Assembly: GCF_027943255.1 (NCBI RefSeq)
Contig: NC_072896.1
Span: 116,467,879 to 116,531,878, forward strand
Origin: Anastrepha obliqua
Taxonomy: Eukaryota > Arthropoda > Insecta > Diptera > Tephritidae
Reading direction: 5' to 3'
Length of the DNA: 64,000 bases
Made by a program: the position numbers and the translations under genes. This document shows, piece after piece, positions 48,001 through 55,879 of the stretch (positions are counted from its first letter, which is position 1; every line of letters begins with the position of its first letter). The notes beneath the pieces were generated by a model that saw only the letters and a program-made list of their open reading frames with translations, was not told where the DNA came from and did no database searches.

Positions 48001-50747
48001 TTGTTCCATTTCATCATCACTGTCAGATGAGGAACATTCCATTAGCAGTTGTATTTTTATGGCAATTACAGCTTTTTTAATATTTTCCCTGATTCCATCT
48101 ATGTATGTATGTATGTATGTATATTGCCGAATTAGTTATGGACTACGAAGTGCAAGCGTAAAACACAAACGAAACTTCAATGCTTCCTTCCGATTTGTAT
48201 TTCGGAAACTGCGACAACGGTGGCTGGAGGCTGTGGTTTAGAAGTGCATACTTCTAAATCATTGGCCGATTCCTATTTAATTTATGACTTCAAGTAAACT
48301 TTATAAATTTGATCTAAAATACATTTGATTATATATTCTTCAAATTAATCCAACTTTTTATTTAAATTTGACTCGATTCGCAAATTTTAATTCGTATTTA
48401 TTTTTACTTTGCAATCAGCTGTTTTTCTCACTTGAAAACTCTTACGAATAAAAATGTATCCAGTAAAAGCTCGGAACTTCCCCTCAAAATGAAATGTGAT
48501 TTTGCTCTCTCACTTTCCCTACTTTGCAAGCTTTGTGGATACTTGAACACCAATTGTTTCATGATTAGACCTATTACCTAGTCTAATTTGTATGAAAAAA
48601 TGCGGGGTTCTAAAACCATTTCGCAATTTTTCTGGAATATTGTCTGTATATCACTCACAGGCACACTCAGCCTCGGTAGTTGTCATGGGCCATAAACTCT
48701 GTGATATTTAAATAATATGAGATGTCGAATGCTCTTTTATACGCTGTAGAAGGAGACCGCATAAGCCAAAGGCCAGCGAATGTAAAATCTTTTCTTTCCA
48801 ACTCAGTACTTTCGCTTTCTGAAGTGATTGATGACAAGGTGGCGCAAAATGAAGCACCCTATCGGAAGAAGTTCCAGTTTTTGCAAAAGGCGTCGTACGT
48901 CAATCATATTCGACACATGTGCACTAAAGAGCTGCAGGATATAAACAGGCAGGCAAGAGAGCGTTTTACTCCGCAAGGACGTAGAATATTTGTGTCGATT
49001 CTTTTTACCAACAATCGGTCGGTAGTGTTGATGCAGCGTGAACATCGACGTCGATTTCGTAATTGTGTCACGTCAGCTGGGCAAATATTCTCGCTATTGA
49101 ACTCGAACAGATGGAAACCACACGAGACCTTGCAAGGGGTGATCGCCACCGATATGGCTACCGATGTTGCTTAGAACGAAGAAACATCAACCGGACGACG
49201 GGCCACGCAAATCACCAGTCGAACCTTTCAGCAAATTTTAAGGAAAGTCTTACCTATGCTCTCGTATAAAGTGCAAACGGTCAAGACATCAATTAACGCT
49301 TGCTGACCAACAGTCGCGTGTGATTTATTGCCAAACTATATTATCCATAATCTCAACAACCAAGACGACGATTTTGTGTCGAAAATTATTATGAGCGACG
49401 AGGTGCATTTCCACTTAGGCGGTTACATCTTCAGCAAAATCTTCGTTTTTAAGGCACGGAAAATCCGCGTGTGATGCACAAAGAGCCATTACATCCACCA
49501 AAGCCACTGTGTAGCGCGGCGTTCACACGGGAGGAGTGATTGTGTCGCATGTTTTTTTGAGGAGTTCAGCAGAAATACGGTCACTGTTACTAGCGAACGC
49601 TATAGGGTAATGATAAAAATCTTCTTACTGCCACAATTGGATGAGCTTGGTGGATATTGTGAGGGAATCGTTTTCTGTACGCGTAATCTCCCGTTTTTTC
49701 GATTTGACATAGCCAGCAAGACCGTCCGATTTAACCATCCCTGACTCCTTTCTTTGTGAGCTACTTAAAGTCGCGTGTTTATGTTAATAAGCCTCAGACA
49801 ATCGACGTCCGTAAGGAGAGTATTCGACAGAAATACACTTATCACCGGGAATTTTGCGGAATTTCATGGAAAATGCAATAGAACGGGCAAAAATGTGCGT
49901 CAACACTAGTGGCTGACACTTGACGGATATCATATTTTCCACTTAACAGAAAAGATTGTTAAGGTCCAAATAAAGACTTTCATCACTCAAAATAGTTTCT
50001 TATTTAGTAAAAAAGTTGTTCAAAAACAAAACTTGCAACTTCCCCTCAAAATGAAATGCCATTTTGCTCTCTCACATTCTCCTTTACAATTAGAATTGGA
50101 TGATTAAATTTGAACCATTTCATAATTATAGGCTTCGATCGCATTAGAGCTACTTTTTTGTTTTGTCGGCTCATTTCGCATTACGGTTTCGAGTCAAGCT
50201 CGCATCCCAGTGTTACACCATCAATTTTATTCACCGGGACTTGGACAATGTTTCGCGTTTCTAGTTTTCAAGGTGACATTTGAATAAAACGGATCAAATC
50301 CGTCACAGCTGTGAAAGATAAAGCGGAAAGCTTTCTAAAGGTGCTGACATAAAAATACTGGCAGCACAGTTTTGATGAAAGGAGGACTCGCTTGGAGAGT
50401 TAAGTGATAGAGAGGGAGAGTCCACTTACTAATGTACCCCGATAGAATCAACATAAAATGTCTTACACCAGCACCAGTCTCGCTTTTTTTCACTTTTGAC
50501 TAGCCACACTTCATAATTCAACATTTTTGGAGGCTTCATTTACTTGGCTTACATACCCAAGAAATTCCAAGCACTAACTGAAATAAGGCGTAAACTAACT
50601 AACATTTACGTTTTGTTATAAACAAAAAATCGATTTAAGTCAAATAAATATTTTAATCGACTCTACTCACGATGCGTCAGCTTGCGTATTGTCCAGTAAT
50701 CCCAAACCAATCAGACTTAGAAATAGTACACCAATTAGGCGATGCAT
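35262..50747 (-). CDS. Secreted coiled-coil protein, four coding exons (50671-50747, 36849-37068, 36182-36767, 35262-36052)
   Basis: I do not recognise a named family. Exon 1 (25 codons + 2 nt) encodes a signal peptide, [20 protein letters not shown] with TQA as a likely cleavage site, and ends with donor GTGAGT. Exon 2 has acceptor TTTTCAG and starts with the single base needed to complete the split codon, giving [10 protein letters not shown]. Exons 3 and 4 also join in phase (ACG/CAA; AAA G/CA), with introns of 81 and 129 bp. The total is about 557 residues. After the signal peptide come heptad-rich segments ([36 protein letters not shown]), a Pro-rich linker ([20 protein letters not shown]), a second Pro patch (TPPPVPEP) and a long coiled coil in exon 4 to the C-terminus HAAGTVQ. 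No enzyme motif or transmembrane segment is seen beyond the signal. Joining exon 1 across 13.6 kb is inference. Confidence 0.72.
36182..36767 (-). CDS. Exon 3 of the coiled-coil gene
   Basis: It begins [20 protein letters not shown] after acceptor CCATACAG and ends SATEKG-phase at donor GTAGGC. The exon contains the proline-rich linker and two coiled-coil blocks, plus a single Cys (DECYKRPPV). It is open throughout in the phase fixed by both splice sites. Confidence 0.9.
36849..37068 (-). CDS. Exon 2 of the coiled-coil gene
   Basis: Acceptor CATTTTCAG is followed by T-CGA-GAT-GAT, so the preceding exon must donate two bases of a codon. It encodes [20 protein letters not shown] and further heptads through [11 protein letters not shown], then donor GTAAAG. 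An upstream ATG (37130) in the same open frame lies in what should be intron, so it is not taken as the start. Confidence 0.85.
37140..37849. other. Intronic DNA of the coiled-coil gene
   Basis: No feature is recognised in this part of the 13.6-kb intron. An 86-codon open frame at 37587 lacks motifs. Confidence 0.4.
37850..38355 (-). pseudogene. RTE-like non-LTR retrotransposon, C-terminal fragment
   Basis: The minus strand shows [12 protein letters not shown] near 38300, then [20 protein letters not shown] and [18 protein letters not shown] (38079-37897), the same signature as at 9297-9772 and 55330-55810. It is broken by stops and shifts between these blocks. Confidence 0.75.
38540..38760 (-). 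pseudogene. Second RTE-like C-terminal fragment
   Basis: The minus strand reads [19 protein letters not shown], a stop, and then [16 protein letters not shown]. This resembles the GRPKxRWLDxxxEDL C-terminus of another RTE-type subgroup. It is short and interrupted, so the clade is tentative. Confidence 0.55.
38785..38916 (-). repeat. SINE copy, minus strand, diverged
   Basis: On the minus strand, CTAATAGCGCTCGCC, CAATGGCAAATCC, GTATTTCTGCC, AAACTGTAGGTC and ACATCAAGA follow one another as in the SINE body. It is more diverged than the other copies. Confidence 0.7.
39000..39640 (-). pseudogene. Degenerate non-LTR RNase H fragment
   Basis: The segment at 39545-39108 reads [20 protein letters not shown] and then [20 protein letters not shown], matching the VPGHRxIxGNExADELA block but with the catalytic Asp replaced by Gly and Pro by Arg. 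The zinc-knuckle region left of 39180 is worn away. Upstream remnants reach to about 39640-39780 in another frame. Confidence 0.65.
39790..41268. other. Intronic DNA, low in transposons
   Basis: No gene or mobile element is recognised. It contains a (CA)n run at about 40963-40981 and a TACA/CATA tetranucleotide array at 41029-41062. The GC content is higher than its neighbours at 40120-40350. Confidence 0.45.
40961..41062. repeat. Microsatellites: (CA)n and (CATA)n
   Basis: An uninterrupted ACACAC tract at 40963-40981 is followed by about eight CATA units at 41029-41062. Open frames here are artefacts of these repeats. Confidence 0.9.
41627..41834. repeat. MITE, about 208 bp, Tc1/mariner-like ends
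   Basis: The ends AGGTAGCGCAAAATTAATCA (41627-41646) and, on the opposite strand, AGGGTGGCGCAAAATTAACC (41815-41834) match in 18 of about 20 positions. The right interior, AATAAAGATTTTCGTCATTA, resembles the 3' end of the Tc3-like element at 48950-50030. That suggests a deletion derivative of such an element. It is non-coding. Confidence 0.75.
41967..43527. repeat. Duplicated segment, copy 1
   Basis: The segment matches 46603-48138 end to end, from TCACTTGAGCTACCCCG to GCCGAATTAGTTA. It includes a complete mariner plus 67 bp of left flank and about 166 bp of right flank. Flank sequence is shared as well as the mariner, so the unit moved or was duplicated after the mariner inserted. Confidence 0.9.
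42034..43361 (-). pseudogene. mariner element (copy 1) with degenerate transposase
   Basis: Imperfect terminal repeats start CATTC(A/T)GTCAAAAAA at 42034 and end at 43361, followed by TA. Leftwards, the transposase has an N-terminal domain at 43138 ([31 protein letters not shown]), [20 protein letters not shown] and [12 protein letters not shown] near 42700 (GNE in place of the usual GDE, so the first Asp is lost). From 42573 come [13 protein letters not shown] and [17 protein letters not shown], with 34 residues between the last two Asp. Three separate frames are needed, so it is inactive. Confidence 0.9.
43528..44040. other. Non-coding DNA downstream of the Helentron fragment
   Basis: Homopolymer tracts (C9 near 43811, T18 near 43829) and AT-rich sequence. 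It could be the 3' non-coding part of the Helentron-like element, which reads leftwards, but no CTAG-type end was identified. Confidence 0.35.
44041..44415 (-). pseudogene. Helentron-type C-terminal endonuclease fragment
   Basis: The frame is open on the minus strand from about 44413 to the stop at 44041. It includes [20 protein letters not shown], then [13 protein letters not shown] (a GDFN motif of apurinic-like endonucleases), [13 protein letters not shown] and [12 protein letters not shown], where the last resembles the SDHxP block with Asp replaced by Tyr. Helentrons are rolling-circle Helitron relatives whose Rep-helicase protein carries such an endonuclease at its C-terminus. No Rep or helicase is seen nearby, so this is a tail fragment. 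A non-LTR endonuclease is the alternative. Confidence 0.6.
44515..44629. repeat. Superimposed 19-bp inverted and 28-bp direct repeats
   Basis: CCCCAGCAAAACCTGCGTG (44515-44533) has an exact reverse complement at 44584-44602. The 28-bp sequence beginning GCGTGACCGAAACTC occurs at 44529-44556 and again at 44602-44629 in direct orientation. The two repeat types overlap at their ends. Confidence 0.9.
44762..44960 (+). repeat. tRNA-headed SINE, head plus partial body
   Basis: The head CGCCGTAGCCGAATGGGTTG (A-box) and AGTTCGAATCTCGGTG (B-box near 44820) match the 1431-1620 copy closely. The body CTAATAGCGCTCACC and GTATTTCTGCCATG follow, then an A-rich end. The two copies stop at the same internal point. 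Confidence 0.85.
44990..45066 (-). repeat. tRNA-like sequence, probably head of a second SINE family
   Basis: The minus strand reads GGCGCGATAGCCGAGCGGCT (A-box TAGCCGAGCGG) and, about 40 nt later, TTGGTTCGAATCACA (B-box GGTTCGAATC). The resemblance is to Ser/Leu-type tRNAs. The 3' strand does not pair with the 5' end to close an acceptor stem, so it is not a functional tRNA. It lies tail to tail with the preceding SINE. Confidence 0.6.
45230..46602 (-). pseudogene. Non-LTR retrotransposon: RT end and RNase H, front cut off by duplicated unit
   Basis: A long open frame runs leftwards from 46600 to 45420. The RT thumb shows [47 protein letters not shown] and [20 protein letters not shown]. 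RNase H is complete in key residues: [23 protein letters not shown] and [19 protein letters not shown]. After a stop, [16 protein letters not shown] (near 45280-45240) is the zinc-knuckle. The RT catalytic core and endonuclease are missing because the 46603-48138 unit begins exactly where homology stops. It is related to the 58135 element. Confidence 0.87.
46603..48138. repeat. Duplicated segment, copy 2
   Basis: Second copy of the 1.55-kb unit at 41967-43527, same orientation, beginning TCACTTGAGCTACCCCG and ending GCCGAATTAGTTA. It interrupts a non-LTR retrotransposon on its left side. Small indels distinguish the copies. Confidence 0.9.
46668..47990 (-). pseudogene. mariner element (copy 2) with better-preserved transposase
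   Basis: Leftwards, the N-terminal domain (47770) is identical to copy 1 in its 79-residue frame. The main frame is open from 47439 to 46825 and includes [45 protein letters not shown] and [19 protein letters not shown]. The APCDFF block is damaged by short deletions. The first catalytic Asp is Asn here too. The copy is inactive through frame breaks and this substitution. Confidence 0.9.
48139..48344. other. Non-coding junction
   Basis: DNA to the right of duplicated copy 2. It does not continue the RT gene cut at 46603, so the unit did not simply insert within an intact retrotransposon. Confidence 0.4.
48345..48545 (+). repeat. Dispersed repeat (CTTCCCCTCAAAATGAAATG family)
   Basis: Plus-strand copy of the 33842-34040 repeat, including AATCAGCTG, AAAAATGTATCCAGT, CTTCCCCTCAAAATGAAATG and CTTTCCCTACTTTGCAAG. 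Confidence 0.75.
48722..50030 (+). pseudogene. Tc3-like (ITm) transposase pseudogene
   Basis: From about 48955 the frame reads [32 protein letters not shown] (first helix of the HTH). Then come [20 protein letters not shown] (second HTH, 49225-49275), a frame with [15 protein letters not shown] (first Asp, near 49385), HTGGVIV-type, [20 protein letters not shown] and DELG near 49580-49650. The WFQQDGA block with the second Asp is missing. A 77-residue N-terminal extension from 48722 ([12 protein letters not shown]) is open in the same frame but unlike the family and may be unrelated. Multiple stops are present. Confidence 0.78.
50035..50090 (+). repeat. Short copy of the CTTCCCCTCAAAATGAAATG repeat
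   Basis: ACTTGCAACTTCCCCTCAAA and TTTTGCTCTCTCAC match the copies at 33842 and 48345. It follows directly after the Tc3-like element. Confidence 0.7.
50091..50670. other. Non-coding (start of the long intron)
   Basis: No feature is recognised apart from the splice donor at 50670-50665 belonging to the signal-peptide exon. Confidence 0.4.
50671..50747 (-). CDS. Signal-peptide exon (coding exon 1 of the coiled-coil gene)
   Basis: ATG at 50747 starts a basic-hydrophobic-polar peptide typical of a secretory signal: [18 protein letters not shown], then DNTQA/DA. The exon ends GCA TC followed by GTGAGTAG, a consensus donor in phase 2. The next recognised minus-strand exon (37068) begins in the complementary phase. 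Upstream DNA (50748-50860) would be 5' UTR. If it does not join that gene, it is the start of some other secreted protein. Confidence 0.72.
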
Positions 50748-51378
50748 AGCTAGAGTCCGTCCACCGCACGTTCACCGGAAAATTTGCAATTTAAAGTTCA
50801 AACTGGACGCGTTCAGCTGCTCCTCCGCGTCCGGTAGTTCTGCTGAAAGGCTCCCGAGTATAAAATCTAAAAAAAGAGAAGGAAAAAAATACGTATCAGT
50901 AGAAATTGAGGGCATTTATTTGTGAGTAAATTCGTACACTAATGCAGGCATGGAAGTGGTCCATGCCAAGAGTAGTGCAATGCAACAACAGCAGCTGCAG
51001 TAGTTCAATGGCTATCGGATGCAATCATTTGTTGCTTCATTTAAATATTTGAAAAATTGTTTGATTTCCTTGGCAATCGAATTGAATTGGTCTGAATTGA
51101 ATGGAATTGAATTGCTTTGGAGTGGAGTGAAGCGAAGAGAGTAATTTAATTGGAGTTGCTGATCTTGGAGTAAACAGGACGCCTAGGAAACTGCATACAA
51201 GTATTTACAAACATACATTTTCACGTAATTGTAAGTATGTAAGTATGCACTTAATGACTGCAGATAGAAAACGTTGATTGCTTTGCTAGATAATCTCACT
51301 TATTGCTCGCACAATTCATTCAAAGCACATCTGCTGCTTCTTATAAATCAGCAATAGGATTCTGCAATGTGATAGATA
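50748..51378. promoter_or_regulatory. Upstream region of the secreted-protein gene
   Basis: Probable 5' UTR and promoter of the minus-strand gene. A TATAAAA at 50860 is on the plus strand and so is in the wrong orientation. A GAATTGAATTG-rich run at 51080-51120 is low complexity. Confidence 0.4.
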
Positions 51379-51730
51379 TGGGGTGTTTTTTTAGCTGCAT
51401 GAGAACTATCGATAGCGATAACTATGGTTTGACAGCTGAGAATGGGAAACTGTGTTGAATTTTCTGTGCAATAAGGCTTGGCAAGTCATCATGAATCGTC
51501 AAGCAATCATTCATTGAAGAACAACACTTCCAAATTGCAGAAATTTACTTTGAACAAAAATAAATCTGTTCTCGAAGTTTATAGAGCAATGGAGGAAATG
51601 AAGGAAGGAGCTGCCGTCACGGTAATTGGTGAGCGCTATCGAGCCATGCTGACTGAATTCTTGTTTCCCAAAATTAACCAGCTAAACATCGACGATATTT
51701 GGTTCCAAGAAGACCGTGTGCCACGGAAGA
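51379..51730 (+). mobile_element. Internally deleted Tc3-like element, left end kept
   Basis: The left end GGGGTGTTTTTTTAGCTGCA resembles ends of a widespread Tc3-like group. A leader (ATGGTTTGACAGCTGAGAAT) and a degraded N-terminus (MNRQAIIH..., LQKFTLNKNKSVLEVYRAME) are followed by a jump to VTVIGERYRAMLTEFLFPKI and NIDDIWFQED (second Asp, near 51710). The part between and the C-terminus are missing. No matching right end (CTAAAAAAACACC) was seen. Confidence 0.75.
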
Positions 51731-52499
51731 AGCTGTTTGCATCTATCGAGTCTAATTTTCTTCAAACGTCTAATTTCTCTTCTTCTTTCATGTGGAGATC
51801 ATCTCTAATTAGTCTTGACATGGATCTGGTCGATACATTCATTTCCCTGGACATGATGTTCTGTTTTCTAAGGTGATTTTTGCGAATTCAAAGCCACGCG
51901 AGGACGATCACTTTTTTTCTGCGACGTTTGAGAAAACGATTGATCGAGCGGTAAACAAACATTCTTGAAATATTAAGTTTTTTCAGCAATTCGAAAGTTT
52001 CACTTCCACATTTACTACACTTCGATGATGCAGGTCACTGCAATGCGATTTTCTTGCTGCATTGTAAAGAAGTGAGATTTGCCACGAAACTGAGTATAAT
52101 TTATGAGTAGATGCATACGAACCAAAGCAAAAGTAACTTTTTCAATCACACGGTGAACAAAATTGAGAAGTTGTGGTGAACATCTTTAAGAGGCTCTCAG
52201 CAATTTTGAAGGAATCAGCTGGCTTGCTGACGAAACATGAGACGTGATAGTGGTTTGTGTACAACAAAATTGAGATTGTGTTGGTGATTTAATGTCTGTC
52301 TAATAGAAGCGTAATCGGCAAAATTCAAACTTAACGGAACTCTAGGCTTGTTTTAAACAAACAAAATACTGCTAAAATAGGCGCATCCTTTTCTCAATAT
52401 GCCTTGTGCAATTTTCTAGTAGTTTTCACAAAATGAGTTTGACCGTTTATTTGTGTTTGACGCCAATTTGAACGCAGTTGTAATGAATCAAATTTAGCA
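51731..52499. other. Non-coding stretch
   Basis: No feature is recognised between the Tc3-like remnant and the Tc1 fragment. Confidence 0.4.
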
Positions 52500-52845
52500 A
52501 AAAGCATTATTACCGTCAGCTGCGAAGATGTTTGGAAGAACTAGCCAACAAGACAACGATAGCAAGCATCGAAGCCGAAGCTGTTTAGAGTGGAAACAGC
52601 AAAATGGGTTTGAAATATTGGATTTGCCCTCACAGGCGGCTGATGCCAACCCCTATGAAAATGTTTGGGTGATAGTTAAGCAGAAACTCAAAGGAAAACA
52701 AATATGGATGATCAAACAGTTATCAAAGCAAATTCAGGTAAATTGGAGCCGATTAGCTCCACGACTTCCGCAGAAATTCAAACAAAGTATGACTCGAAGA
52801 TGTGAAGACATTCTAGCTGATGGTGCTGGCAAAACATTTTATTGA
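52500..52845 (+). pseudogene. Tc1 transposase C-terminal fragment
   Basis: The frame reads QQDNDSKHRSRSCLEWKQQN (second Asp), LDLPSQAADANPYENVWVIVK (catalytic Glu in the PxENxW block) and ends RRCEDILADGAGKTFY with a stop at 52843. The spacing fits Tc1 DD34E. The front two-thirds is absent, and 52350-52500 shows no HTH. Confidence 0.88.
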
Positions 52846-52975
52846 ATGTATTGCGAATGTATTGTGGTCACGTTTGTATTATCATATAATCGTACAAACT
52901 GTAAGAAAAATCAACGCAGCCATTGCTCACATCACTTCGTTGTCATCTGAACGACGGCTGATTGGACGACCCACT

Positions 52976-53694
52976 GTGCGGCCGATTCCCGAAAAGCTGG
53001 CCAAAACTCAAAAAATTAAGTAATTGATTCAAAATTTCTTACTCGGGGGTTGTCGGGGTCGCTGATTACGAATTTGATCTTAAAATTTTGAAAATCCACC
53101 CCCTTCCACCCCCTCACGTGAAATAGCGTATATTCTAGAACATAATCAAGATGCATGTTAATTTATATGTTTTCGGGGTCGCTGATTAAAGCCAAGGTAG
53201 CAAGTGGTAGCAGCTGAATCTTGTTTTATTCAGTAACCATTACTTTTTTGAGTAACCTTTAATAGGTTTCAAAGCAGCATATGACGGCGTTGTATTACTA
53301 TACAGTTTGAAAACTCAAATTTTATAAAAAAAATTGCAAAAAATGTATCTACGTATTGCTGTAGCTAAAAATTTTGTGTCGAGGTATTGATATGTACTAA
53401 AGATTTCTCGTATTTTACTAACCTTCCGATGATGATTCCATTTGGTTTTGTTCAATTTACTCCATTACAAAATCTTTCAAATGTGTACAACTTTCACTAT
53501 TCATCGACAGTAATACGATGCTCAAACGAAGGCCACGTTGCGACTGAAAATACAGAGGATACTTAGGGTACAGGACGTTGCTATGAACGGTTTTCACTAC
53601 TCAAGGCATTACTGTAGCCAACCCAAAGACAAAAAAACTCTATCTAGAAACTTTTTTTTCGACTTTTGGCCAGCTTTTTGGGAATCGGCCGCAC
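52976..53694. mobile_element. Unassigned element with about 45-bp terminal inverted repeats
   Basis: GTGCGGCCGATTCCCGAAAA at 52976 and, on the other strand, GTGCGGCCGATTCCCAAAAA ending at 53694 continue as AGCTGGCCAAAA in both arms. The interior has the direct repeat TCGGGGTCGCTGATTA (53054-53069 and 53175-53190) and no transposase frame. No clear target duplication was found, so the superfamily is open. Confidence 0.72.
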
Positions 53695-53719
53695 TGTGCG
53701 ATCGTAAGAGCACATATGA

Positions 53720-54163
53720 AATGAGCGGACACAATTCTGCTGCCCAATCTCCTATGACTTCGCAGCCGCAGTTACTCTCACAATTTTGCTTCGGATAGTC
53801 AAGCCATTGTAATCTATCATGCTTGGTTCAAATACTGCAATTTCCTCTCAGATCTACCCTGAAACGAAAATTTTTAAGCCGCCCAAAACACAAACACAAA
53901 CACAAAAAAAATATATGACTATTTTTCTCTTTTTTAAGTTCATTTAAATTTGTTTTTTATAACTAACCGAAAAAAACCTAAGCCCGAAAAAAGTGTCCGC
54001 TTATGGGAGGTGTCCGCTTATGAGAAAAGTGTAGACAAGGTAATAATGTGATATGAAAGGGTGAACGTGTTATGGGAAGGTTATTCGCTTAAGATAAAAA
54101 ACTTTAAAAAAATATCTTAAGGATTTGTGGTATGTACTGAAAAAGTGTCCGCTTAATGCTGGA
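53720..54163. repeat. Possible Tigger/pogo-like remnant with GTGTCCGCTTA motifs
   Basis: GTGTCCGCTTATG occurs at about 53992 and 54010, GTGTCCGCTTAATGCTGG at about 54146, and the complement GAGCGGACAC at 53724. Such CCGCTTA-rich ends occur in Tigger-like elements. No transposase is present and the left end is weak. Confidence 0.45.
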
Positions 54164-55329
54164 AACAGTCACCGACGTAAACGTAGTCCCCTGTCAGCTG
54201 TTACGATCAAACTAATGAGAACCCCATGTAAATGAAAAATTACTTCCTTCCGTATCGTATCCGTATCGTAGATTTTATCGCAGGATTTTTGAAAATTCCT
54301 GCAGAACCCTGTCAGCTGATTGCTCTCTAAGGGTGATTTCCGTTTACTCTCTACATTGTAAATATATCCAATTTCAAACTTTATACAAACATTCAACCAC
54401 CAGAATTCTAAACTTTTTAATCAAAATTAAAAAAAAAAAAATAGGTACGCAGTTATATAGCTCATTATAGCTTTGCACTTTGCAAGTGGAAGTTTGAAAT
54501 TGCTAGAAAATTCCATTTATTTTTTTACATATTTTTTCCTTTACGGTGTTGCGCATTTAACAAATCCACGAAATTTTTTCTATCTATCATTCCTGTGTGT
54601 ACAGCATTGCCAATTCTTCCAAAAGTATAGCAGTTTTGAATTGGTTGCAGTTTATTTGAACCATTCCGTACAAATATTTACATGATTTCCTTTTTGCGCC
54701 AAGTTGAGATGGAAATTTTTGCTTATGCTAACTTACATTTTTCTCATACATTTGCACGTATAAAAATATGTATGTGCGTATATAAATATTGTATAAAATT
54801 TTAAATTTTCTGGAACATTTCAATAATATTTTCGAAAGTTTCAATATGCAATCAATTAAAAATTCATGAAAAGTTTATTTATGCAAATGTGCAACAAGTT
54901 GTAAACAATCGTGTGCCATAATTTTGAATTACATATTTTCAATTTGTTTATTTGGAAAAGGGTAAAAAGTATATTTTAGATCCATATGAATGTGCACAAA
55001 ATATGTAGGTATGTATGCCAGAAAAAAATAATTAACCTCAAAATTAAAGATTCATTGCATGCATTCATGAAATAAGAGGAAGAGATGTACAGGAAATAAG
55101 AGAAATTTATGATTTTCAACATCCGCAATGAAAAGCCAAGTTGCTTCTGGCTGCACTTGGTATACATAAATAACTGAAGCCACTTTGGAAGGGGGGAGGC
55201 AATTAGCGACTGACCCTATAGTCCAAACCGACGAGGGTTGTAAATCTACATGGGAAGAAGAATAATTTTTATTTCTGGATCGGCAATGACATACCACTTA
55301 CTTATATATACATATATAGTAGTAAAGTT
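54164..55329. other. Non-coding stretch
   Basis: No gene is recognised. A copy of the AT-rich dispersed repeat (AACTTTTTAATCAAAATT) lies at 54395-54500, and CCTGTCAGCTG occurs twice (54190, 54308). Confidence 0.4.
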
Positions 55330-55810
55330 CTCTCTCAATGAACAAAACTAACACTCTACAAGGCTCTCAACATGCCTGTCCTGACGTATGACACAGAAGC
55401 GTGAACGATGACAACATCCGATGAGGCGTTCCTTAGAGTGTTTGAGAAAAAGATTCTACGGAAGACTTTTGGATCTTTGCACGTTAGCAACGGCGGGTAT
55501 CGCAGGCGATGGAACAATGAGGTGTATGAGATTTACGACGACCTTAACATAGCGCAGCGAATAAAGATACAGCGGCTTTGTTGGTTGGGTCATGTCGTCT
55601 GAACGGATACCAAAGCTCCGGCTCTGAAAGTATTCCATGCGGTACCAGCTTGTGGTATCAGAGGATGAAGGTTAGAAAGATCAGGTGAAGAAGGACTTGG
55701 CTTCACTTGGTGTGTCCAATTGGCGCCGGTTAGCACGAGAGAGAAACGACTGACGCGCTTTGTTAAATTCGGCCAAAATCGCGTAAGCGGATCGCGCCCA
55801 TCTAGAAGAA
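55330..55810 (+). pseudogene. RTE-like non-LTR retrotransposon, C-terminal fragment
   Basis: The plus strand shows TKLTLYKALNMPVLTYDTEA, then FEKKILRKTFGSLHVSNGG, RRRWNNEVYEIYDDLNIAQR, IKIQRLCWLGHVV, a stop, and degraded sequence from TKAPALKVFHA. It is a paralogue of 9297-9772 and 37850-38355. An opposite-strand RT fragment begins just to its right. Confidence 0.78.
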
Positions 55811-55879
55811 AAAGAAGAAGCTCCCCGCTGATTTTTCTTGTCTTGAACATGAGCAACACACAAACTACATAATCACTAG

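Noticed and set aside
50858..50866. TATA box for the signal-peptide exon
   Set aside because: TATAAAA is on the plus strand while the gene is on the minus strand.
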